Shown here: positions 7,131 to 12,783 of the stretch, in pieces
Numbering within the stretch: position 1 is the stretch's first letter
How the letters are laid out: each line of letters starts with the position of its first letter
Source of the DNA: an uncultured Alistipes sp.
GTDB lineage: Bacteria > Bacteroidota > Bacteroidia > Bacteroidales > Rikenellaceae
NCBI GenBank assembly: GCA_900542505.1
Contig: UQNV01000055.1
Coordinates: 1 to 12,783, forward strand
Reading direction: 5' to 3'
Length of the DNA stretch: 12,783 nt
Position numbers and translations under genes: made by a program
The notes under the pieces: model-generated
The model's input: only the letters and a program-made list of their open reading frames with translations
Databases searched by the model: none
What the model was told of the DNA's origin: nothing

Positions 7131-7817
7131 ATGGAAACCACTCCGCTCCGGGCGAAAATCATCGAGACGTTCGTCGGGAAATCGAATCTCAAGCAGAAGG
7201 TCTTCGACAATACCTTCTCGACGTTCAACCTGCTCAAGGAGACGCTCTTCGAGCTGGCGGCCGAGATGGACGACGAACTCGACGGCAAACTGGACCGCCG
7301 CACGCGGCTCGAATACCGCGACCGCGGCAAATTCGAGGCACAGCTGCAGATTGCCAGCGACCTGTTGATTTTCCAGATGCACACCGACGTCTTCACCTTC
7401 GACGCCAACCACCTCATCTGGCAGAACGCCTACGTGCGCGAGAACCGCGAGAACGCCTACTGCGGCGTCATCAACATCTACAACTTCCTCTCGGACTCCT
7501 TCAAGTTCAACCGCAACGCCGACGAGGGATACCTCATCGGGCGCATCTTCATCAACCGCGAAAACCGCTACTTCGTCGAGGGCAAGCGCCAGTCGTCGCT
7601 GCGCGCCATGAACTTCGGCAAGGGCGAAATCAGCCGCGACGCACTGCTGGCCATCCTCGAGGAGGCCATCCACTATGCGCTCAACTTCGACCTGCTGATG
7701 CCCCCCTATGAGGACAACAAGCGGGTGACCGTCGACCAGTTCAACACCAAACTCGACAACTCGAAATTCGTCACGGGCAAGCGTCTGGGCTACGATTTCA
7801 ACGTAGACGACATCTGA
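7131..7817 (+). CDS. Conserved Bacteroidetes protein of unknown function
   Basis: A 228-residue protein that I cannot assign to a named family, although its start (PLRAKIIETFVGKSNLKQKVFDNT) resembles hypothetical proteins widespread in Bacteroidales. It has no signal peptide or membrane segment, so it should be cytoplasmic. The N-terminal third looks helical and acidic (FELAAEMDDELDGKLD). The middle is aromatic-rich with FQMHTDVFTFDANHLIW, YVRENRENAYCGVINIYNFLSDSFKFNRN and GYLIGRIFINRENRYFVEGKRQ. The last third has EEAIHYALNFDLLMPPYED and ends GKRLGYDFNVDDI. No nucleotide-binding loop or catalytic signature is evident. It starts 16 bases after the glucosaminidase stop, following an A-rich stretch without a Shine-Dalgarno sequence, and is clearly in the same operon. 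Codon use matches its neighbours. Confidence 0.85.
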   Translation: METTPLRAKIIETFVGKSNLKQKVFDNTFSTFNLLKETLFELAAEMDDELDGKLDRRTRLEYRDRGKFEAQLQIASDLLIFQMHTDVFTFDANHLIWQNAYVRENRENAYCGVINIYNFLSDSFKFNRNADEGYLIGRIFINRENRYFVEGKRQSSLRAMNFGKGEISRDALLAILEEAIHYALNFDLLMPPYEDNKRVTVDQFNTKLDNSKFVTGKRLGYDFNVDDI

Positions 7818-7872
7818 CGCCCGCACCGCCGCACCCGACACTCCGCACAACCCGGATAAACGACCGACAGCC

Positions 7873-10002
7873 TTGAAGAAAAGACTCCACCTGCTCTGCG
7901 CCGCCCTGCTGCTTCTGACGGGCGCCCAGGCCCAACGTTACGACGACATCGCCCGCCTCAAATCGATGAACGAGCGGGTGAACGGCCTCCGCTCGACGGC
8001 CGACGGCGAGCACTACACCGTCATCGAGGGCGACAACATCATGCGCTACGCCTACGCCGAGGCAACCCCCGGCCAGGCACTGCTCCCCGCCTCGACCGAG
8101 AAGTTCACCATCACCGACTACGAGCTTTCGGCCGACGAGCGCAGCATCCTGATAGCCTCGGGCCGCACGCCCATCTACCGCCACTCCTACACGACCGAGT
8201 ATCTGCTCTCGGCCGACGGACGCATCCGCCCGGTGCTGAGCAATGCCGTGCGGCCGCGCGACGCCTCCTTCTCGCCCGACGGGCAGTCGATTGCCTACTC
8301 GTCGGAGAACGACCTCTACGTCCATGACATCGCCAGCGGCCGCACGCGCCGCATCACCGACGACGGACGCTGGAACGAGGTCATCAACGGCACGACCGAC
8401 TGGGTCTACGAGGAGGAGTTCGGCTTCACGAAGGCCTATGCCTTCTCGCCCGACAGCCGCCGCATCGCCTACCTGCGCTTCGACGAGAGCCGCGTGCCGC
8501 TCATGGAGATGATGCGTTACGACGGACGGCTCTACAACGAGGCCTACACCTTCAAGTACCCCAAGGCCGGAGAACGCAATTCGGAGGTGGAGCTGTGGCT
8601 CTGCGACCTCGAGACCGGCGCCCGCAAGCGCATCGACACGGGCGCCGAGCGCGACCAGTACATTCCGCGCATCGGCTGGACGCCGGGCGGCAAGCTCTGG
8701 TTCATGCGGCTCAACCGCATGCAGAACACCTTCGAGGTGATTCTCTGCGAAGAGAACGGCGCACAGCGCACCATCTACGAGGAGCGCTCCGAGCAGTATG
8801 TCGAGCGCGTCGACGACCGTACCATCACCTTCATCGACAAGGACCGCTTCCTGGTGCGCCAGGAGAGCCACACGGGTTACATGCACCTCTACCTCTACAG
8901 CATCCGCCGCGGCCCGCTGGCCCAGGTGACGCAGGGAGCGTGGGAGGTGACCGAACTGGTGGGCGTTGCCGACGGCCGCGTCTACTACCTCTCGAGCGAA
9001 GGATCGCCGCTGCGCCGCAACCTCTACCGCGTGGCGCTCGACGGCAGCCGCAAGGAGCGTCTGACACGGGGCGACGGGTACTACACGATTGACCCCAGCG
9101 CCGGCATGAAGTACTTCATCGCAACCTTCTCCAACGCCACGACACCCAACCGAGTCGAGGTCTGCTCGTCGGACGGCACGACGGTCCGCACGCTGGCCAC
9201 GAGCGAGGAGCTCGCCCGCGAACTGCAGGCGACACGGCGTCCCGTGAAGGAGTTCTTCACCTTCGTTACCGAGCGGGGCGACACGCTCAACGCCTACATG
9301 GTCAAGCCGCGCGACTTCGACCCCGCAAAGCGCTACCCCGTGCTGCTGACCCAGTACTCGGGCCCCGGTTCGCAGCAGGTGCTCGACCGCTGGTCGCTCG
9401 ATTGGGAGGATGCGCTGGTCGACGCCGGCTACATCGTCGCCTGCACCGACGGCCGCGGCACGGGCTGCCGCGGAGAGCTCTTCAAGAAGAAGACCTACGG
9501 ACGGCTCGGCGCCCTCGAGGTCGAGGACCAGCTCTCCTTTGCCCGCTATCTGGGACGCCAGGCCTACATCGACCCGGCACGCATCGGCATCTACGGATGG
9601 TCCTACGGCGGATTCATGGCGCTGGGCTGCGCACTGAAGGGCCACGGACTCTTCCGGATGGCCATCGCCGTGGCGCCCGTCACCTCGTGGCGCTACTACG
9701 ACACGATTTATACGGAAATCTACAACGGACTGCCCCAGTTCAATGCCCGGGGCTATGACGACAATTCGCCGCTCAACTTCGCGCGGATGCTCGACGACAA
9801 GCGGACGCGGCTGCTCATCATCCACGGTACGGCCGACGACAACGTCCACTTCCAGAACTCGATGGAGATGGCCCGGGCGCTCAACCGGGCAGGCAAGCAG
9901 TACGACATGATGGTCTATCCCGACCAGAACCACTCGATGATGCCCGACGACACGCACAACGTCCGCCAGAAGATGGTCGACTACACGCTCGAGCATCTCT
10001 GA
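7873..10002 (+). CDS. Secreted dipeptidyl peptidase IV (S9 family)
   Basis: A 709-residue serine protease that should remove N-terminal X-Pro or X-Ala dipeptides in the periplasm or at the surface. The start is a TTG at 7873. It yields the signal peptide MKKRLHLLCAALLLLTGAQA-Q, whereas the next ATG (7966) would remove it. Residues about 40-450 form the beta-propeller, including DWVYEEEFGF, whose glutamates 180-182 match the double-Glu motif that binds the substrate amino terminus in DPP IV. The C-terminal alpha/beta hydrolase domain has GWSYGGF with nucleophile Ser577, HGTADDNVHF with Asp655, and DQNHSM with His687. All three catalytic residues are intact and the length is typical. It follows the unknown protein by 55 bases with no visible promoter or terminator, so it is probably in the same operon. 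Confidence 0.94.
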   Translation: MKKRLHLLCAALLLLTGAQAQRYDDIARLKSMNERVNGLRSTADGEHYTVIEGDNIMRYAYAEATPGQALLPASTEKFTITDYELSADERSILIASGRTPIYRHSYTTEYLLSADGRIRPVLSNAVRPRDASFSPDGQSIAYSSENDLYVHDIASGRTRRITDDGRWNEVINGTTDWVYEEEFGFTKAYAFSPDSRRIAYLRFDESRVPLMEMMRYDGRLYNEAYTFKYPKAGERNSEVELWLCDLETGARKRIDTGAERDQYIPRIGWTPGGKLWFMRLNRMQNTFEVILCEENGAQRTIYEERSEQYVERVDDRTITFIDKDRFLVRQESHTGYMHLYLYSIRRGPLAQVTQGAWEVTELVGVADGRVYYLSSEGSPLRRNLYRVALDGSRKERLTRGDGYYTIDPSAGMKYFIATFSNATTPNRVEVCSSDGTTVRTLATSEELARELQATRRPVKEFFTFVTERGDTLNAYMVKPRDFDPAKRYPVLLTQYSGPGSQQVLDRWSLDWEDALVDAGYIVACTDGRGTGCRGELFKKKTYGRLGALEVEDQLSFARYLGRQAYIDPARIGIYGWSYGGFMALGCALKGHGLFRMAIAVAPVTSWRYYDTIYTEIYNGLPQFNARGYDDNSPLNFARMLDDKRTRLLIIHGTADDNVHFQNSMEMARALNRAGKQYDMMVYPDQNHSMMPDDTHNVRQKMVDYTLEHL

Positions 10003-10004
10003 CG

Positions 10005-10544
10005 ATGGAGACCGCCGCAGAGCTTCTTTTCGTCGCATCGCCGCTCGGGGAGCTCGGCATTGCCGCCTCGGAGCGGGCCGTGACCGGCCTCTTCTTCGGC
10101 CGCGAGCTTCCGGCCGTCCTGGCCGAGGCGCAAATCGTGGGGTACGGGGCTGCCTCGCCGCTGCTGCGCGAGGCAGCCGGTCAGATAGAGGCCTATTTTG
10201 CCGGAGTGCGCCGGGAGTTCACCCTCCCGCTCGAGCTGCAGGGCACCCCTTTTCAGCAGGAGGTGTGGGAAGCTGTCCGCAGGATTCCCTACGGCGAGGT
10301 GCGCAGCTACGCCCGCATTGCCGCCGAAATCGGACGTCCGGGGGCCAGCCGCGCCGTCGGGATGGCCAACCACCGCAACCCTGCCGTCATTCTTGTCCCC
10401 TGCCACCGCGTGGTCGGCAGCGACGGTTCGCTCACGGGTTATGCCGGCGGTCTGGAGGCCAAACGGCTGCTGCTGGAGCTGGAACGGGACAACCGATGCG
10501 ATGAGGGGGCGAGGACAGCCCTGCCGAAAGAGACCCTTTTCTGA
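10005..10544 (+). CDS. ogt: Methylated-DNA-protein-cysteine methyltransferase (Ogt/MGMT)
   Basis: A 179-residue cytoplasmic suicide DNA-repair protein that transfers the alkyl group from O6-alkylguanine (and O4-alkylthymine) to its own cysteine. The acceptor is Cys133 in the signature NPAVILVPCHRVVG. Just upstream are the helix-turn-helix region (GTPFQQEVWEAVRRIPYGEVRSYARIA, about 80-106) and GASRAVGMANHRNP, including the arginine finger. The C-terminal GYAGGLEAKRLLLELE is standard; the last 20 or so residues are a variable tail. The gene begins 2 bases after the dipeptidyl peptidase stop, so it depends on the upstream operon and is probably translationally coupled. There is no Ada-type N-terminal domain, so it should not act as a transcription factor. 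Confidence 0.94.
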   Translation: METAAELLFVASPLGELGIAASERAVTGLFFGRELPAVLAEAQIVGYGAASPLLREAAGQIEAYFAGVRREFTLPLELQGTPFQQEVWEAVRRIPYGEVRSYARIAAEIGRPGASRAVGMANHRNPAVILVPCHRVVGSDGSLTGYAGGLEAKRLLLELERDNRCDEGARTALPKETLF

Positions 10545-10547
10545 AAC

Positions 10548-12407
10548 CTACTTCCTGTCAAACAGATTCAAGGCCGCGTGCAGCGTACGGTCGTATCCCT
10601 CCATGCAGTCGCGGGCATAGAGGGGAACGCTCAGGTCGGGCTCGACACCACGTGCGTGGTGCGGCTCGCCATCCATGCCGTGCATGCGCATACCGGTCAT
10701 CGCGAAGGGGAAGAGGGGCAGGCCGAACTGCGTCATGTCGCCCGTGGTTCCGGCGGTCGTCTGACCGACAATCCTGCCCAGACGGTAGTGGCGCACCATC
10801 ATGAGGATGGTCTCACCCCAACTGACCGTGGCGGCATCGCAGAGAAAAACGGCAGGCAGTGCCACATGCGGCGACCGGGCCCGAAGCAGCTCCGTGCCAA
10901 CACGCCACGAGACCTCCTGCTGGAAGGGAAGGCGGTTGACAGGCACCTCCGTCGCCGGAGCCGCCGCATCGGCATCTATCAGGTGGGCCAGAATCTCCTC
11001 GAAGCGCACCGACGGAAGGCCGCGCAGGTCGGGGGTCAGGGCTGCCAGGAACTGCTTGCCGGTCAATTCGGACGAGGTGGCGTCGACGTAGAGAATCCCG
11101 TTTCCGATGTTGCGCAGAGGCGGATTGACGGATTTCCGCATCGGCATTTCGGGATAGCGGGCATACAGGGTATCGACCTGCATCTGCCCCGAGGGAGTGC
11201 AGCTCTGCAGGACAAAGGGCGTATCGCCGTACGCTGTCGCGAAGAGTTCGCGGGCCGCCATGTGGTCGCGATGCGCATCCGTCGCGGCGCATGTCACCGC
11301 ACGGCAGCGCTCCATCCGCTCCATGGCAGGCCGACCGTCGATGGTGCGCAGCATGCGCCAGGGCCGTACGGAGTCGGCCCCCATGCGCACGAGCAGCGTG
11401 TCGTTCACCAGCCGCGCCTGGGCCGCCGCATAGAATTCGGGCAGATAGGTCGATTTGGACCCCGACAAAGCCATGTCCCTGCGCACGAAGAGGTGTCCGT
11501 CCTTTACCGGATTGAAAAAACGGCACAACAGGTCGTGCCATCCGAGAAGCGCCTCGAACGAATCGACCCGCTCCATGCGGAGCACCTCGCCGAGATAGGA
11601 CTCCAGCCTCTGCTCCCAGCCGAGGTCATCCTCCCCGTAGTAGGGATAAAAGTGGCGGATGATGTTCCAGCGCACCGTCACATCGGCCACCCGCACAGCC
11701 CGGTCCGAGAGCAGCCCGAAGATGAAGCTGCGCCGCGGGGAGAGGCCGGGCTCTGCGCTCCGGTGTCGGTCCCAACTGCGCCGGGCATCGGAGAGCAGGC
11801 GGCGTGTCGCCGCCGCGTCGAAAGCCTCACGGGGCAATGCATGCTGGATGTGGAGGATTCGCTCGCCGGAGACCCGATAGGCATAGTACTGCCGGGCGGC
11901 AGGCGCCGCAACGGAGTCCCGGTCTTCGCGAACGAGCGTTTTATAATAAGGTATGTAGTCGGCAAGTCCCGGGATGAAGAGCCGCGCGAAGAGAGGAATA
12001 CGCAGCTCCCCTGAGCCGCTGTAGGCATAATACCAGGCCGGAGCATCCGATACCGGCGCTGCCGGCTGAACGGGGGACTTCAGCCATCCCCGCTCCACAC
12101 CAACCAACGCAACGGGTCCTGGAGTTGCGGCCTCCGGCGCCGAAGCGGGCGCATCCGAAAAGAAGAGGGTCGGGGCAAGCGGCCTGAATACCTGCTCCAG
12201 AGGTTGAGATTCGGACCTTGAGGCAAGCAGCGCACAAACCTTCATCCAGTCGCTTTCGGACCAGCGCTGCGTATAGGGATTGGGGGAGAAGTAGCGAACG
12301 ATGCCATACGTGCGGGCAAACTCCGCATATTGCGGGAGCTCTCCGGCGCGGGCAGAACCGATGCAGACCGCCAGACAAAGCATCAGCAGAAAAAAACGTC
12401 TCTTCAT
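10548..12407 (-). CDS. Exported S41-family (tricorn-like) serine protease
   Basis: A predicted 619-residue exported protease of family S41. The start at 12407 gives a normal signal peptide (MKRRFFLLMLCLAVCIGSARA); an in-frame ATG at 12449 would add 14 residues ahead of it and remains possible. The C-terminal catalytic domain has the S41 nucleophile segment CDAATVSWGET with likely Ser529, followed by IVGQTTAGTTGD. The position where CtpA-type enzymes carry the catalytic lysine is threonine. A KDGHLFV segment with His305 fits the histidine of tricorn-type members. Two similar helical segments, IVRYFSP (36-42) and IIRHFYP (249-255), suggest a duplicated N-terminal module. No clear PDZ domain was recognised, though a divergent one may lie at about 325-410. 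Substrate is unknown. The gene is tail-to-tail with the methyltransferase gene, 3 bases apart. Confidence 0.84.
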   Translation of the reverse strand: MKRRFFLLMLCLAVCIGSARAGELPQYAEFARTYGIVRYFSPNPYTQRWSESDWMKVCALLASRSESQPLEQVFRPLAPTLFFSDAPASAPEAATPGPVALVGVERGWLKSPVQPAAPVSDAPAWYYAYSGSGELRIPLFARLFIPGLADYIPYYKTLVREDRDSVAAPAARQYYAYRVSGERILHIQHALPREAFDAAATRRLLSDARRSWDRHRSAEPGLSPRRSFIFGLLSDRAVRVADVTVRWNIIRHFYPYYGEDDLGWEQRLESYLGEVLRMERVDSFEALLGWHDLLCRFFNPVKDGHLFVRRDMALSGSKSTYLPEFYAAAQARLVNDTLLVRMGADSVRPWRMLRTIDGRPAMERMERCRAVTCAATDAHRDHMAARELFATAYGDTPFVLQSCTPSGQMQVDTLYARYPEMPMRKSVNPPLRNIGNGILYVDATSSELTGKQFLAALTPDLRGLPSVRFEEILAHLIDADAAAPATEVPVNRLPFQQEVSWRVGTELLRARSPHVALPAVFLCDAATVSWGETILMMVRHYRLGRIVGQTTAGTTGDMTQFGLPLFPFAMTGMRMHGMDGEPHHARGVEPDLSVPLYARDCMEGYDRTLHAALNLFDRK

Positions 12408-12484
12408 ATCCGCAACAATTGGTGAATGCCAATACCGAGCGGGAACCATGCGAATTCAGACTGAACAGTCCCCGCCGGGAGATA

Positions 12485-12515
12485 CAAATATAGCATTTTT
12501 AACCGAACCGCTCAA
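12485..12515 (-). promoter_or_regulatory. Promoter of the S41 protease gene
   Basis: On the minus strand a TTG -33 element (12515-12513) is followed after 20 bases by TATATTTG (12492-12485), an exact -7 match and the same octamer as the tRNA-Asn promoter. The predicted start near 12478 leaves about 70 bases of leader to the preferred ATG at 12407, or about 29 to the alternative ATG at 12449. Confidence 0.75.
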
Positions 12516-12659
12516 GAAGGAGTTGACCAGCTCCGCACCTCCTATACACCTGCCACCGCCACTGCCTGCCGGCCCCCATCAACCTCCCTTCGAACAGCGG
12601 CCGGCACCAACACGCCAGTATCCATTAGCCTCTGGCCGTTATCCGTCCCCTCCGGGCAC

Positions 12660-12690
12660 AAAAAAAGGTCAGACCCTTGTGGGCCGGCCT
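12660..12690 (-). terminator. Possible weak intrinsic terminator for a leftward gene outside the window
   Basis: Read on the minus strand, an imperfect hairpin (AGG/CCT outer pairs, CCC/GGG inner pairs around a 4-base loop, mismatches between) is followed by seven T residues (12666-12660). This would suit the end of a leftward transcript entering from the right. The stem is broken, so the call is tentative. Confidence 0.35.
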
Positions 12691-12731
12691 CGCTTGAACG
12701 TTTGCTTCACCGCCCGAAAGGCTCTCCTCTC

Positions 12732-12758
12732 AAAGCCCCTCCTGTCAAGGAGGGGTTT
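12732..12758. repeat. GC-rich palindromic element
   Basis: CCCCTCCT (12736-12743) pairs perfectly with AGGAGGGG (12748-12755) around the loop GTCA. The stem can extend by a G-T wobble and two A-T pairs on the outside. It is followed by TTTGGGGTGG. Only three T residues follow, so it is not a standard terminator. It resembles short dispersed C-rich hairpin repeats often seen between genes in Bacteroidetes, but copy number cannot be judged from one window. Confidence 0.6.
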
Positions 12759-12783
12759 GGGGTGGTTGTCTGCATCGGTTGGC

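Larger units (their letters stand above)
12516..12783. other. Non-coding right edge
   Basis: No convincing gene is seen in any frame between the S41 promoter and the window end. The stretch is C-rich on the plus strand with proline-like CCx runs. It holds an A7 tract beside an imperfect hairpin and a GC-rich hairpin close to the edge, both listed separately. It is most likely the intergenic space before a gene outside the window. Confidence 0.6.

Noticed and set aside
7798..10038. A 746-codon open frame on the minus strand across the dipeptidyl peptidase gene
   Set aside because: Its product is low-complexity (Val, Ala, Arg, His, Gly) and fully shadows a gene with an intact catalytic triad, so it is a codon-bias artefact.
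10578..12014. A 478-codon open frame on the plus strand opposite the S41 protease gene
   Set aside because: It has no domain pattern, and the opposite strand has a signal peptide, S41 motifs and a matching promoter.
1..12783. CRISPR array, insertion sequence, phage, toxin-antitoxin or defence system
   Set aside because: There are no regularly spaced direct repeats, no transposase or integrase, and no defence-like gene content. All genes share similar base and codon style, so there is no sign of a recently acquired island.

Overview
The window looks like a chromosomal segment from a GC-rich member of the Bacteroidales. An Alistipes-like Rikenellaceae is my best guess, but this is inferred from style and gene content, not from a database match. 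Coding DNA is strongly GC-rich with G/C third positions, while the gaps that carry promoters are AT-rich. Those gaps hold the Bacteroidetes-type promoter (TTTG/TTG at -33, then 19-20 bases, then TAnnTTTG at -7) instead of an E. coli-type -35/-10. Several genes lack a Shine-Dalgarno sequence. DUF1573, DUF4254, a lipocalin-like lipoprotein and DPP IV all fit this phylum.

Layout from left to right. (1) A tRNA-Asn (GTT) gene is cut by the left edge and read leftward from its own promoter. (2) A rightward block holds an exported DUF1573 protein, the two subunits of an NfnAB-type electron-bifurcating ferredoxin:NADP+ oxidoreductase, and a lipoprotein whose start overlaps the nfnB stop (ATGA). A strong intrinsic terminator closes the block at about 4192-4226. 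(3) A leftward pair holds a DUF4254 protein and a family 9 (heptosyltransferase-like) glycosyltransferase that overlap by 14 bases. This is probably a cell-surface polysaccharide unit. (4) A rightward block holds an exported glucosaminidase with LysM repeats, a 228-residue protein of unknown function, a secreted dipeptidyl peptidase IV with a TTG start, and a methylated-DNA-protein cysteine methyltransferase 2 bases after it. (5) A leftward exported S41-family protease sits tail-to-tail with the methyltransferase gene. (6) The right edge is non-coding, with a GC-rich hairpin and a possible weak terminator.

Blocks 3 and 4 diverge from one compact control region. Two near-perfect promoters face each other there, and their -7 elements form the arms of a 9-bp inverted repeat (TATCTTTGT, 12 bases, ACAAAGATA). 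RNA polymerase could probably not occupy both promoters at once. This is the most unusual non-coding structure in the window.

I found no CRISPR array, insertion sequence, prophage, toxin-antitoxin pair or obvious defence island. Most of the window is ordinary core-genome content. The points of interest are the face-to-face promoters, the linkage of a lipoprotein to a redox enzyme, the unknown 228-residue protein, and an apparent internal duplication with a non-CtpA active-site pattern in the S41 protease.
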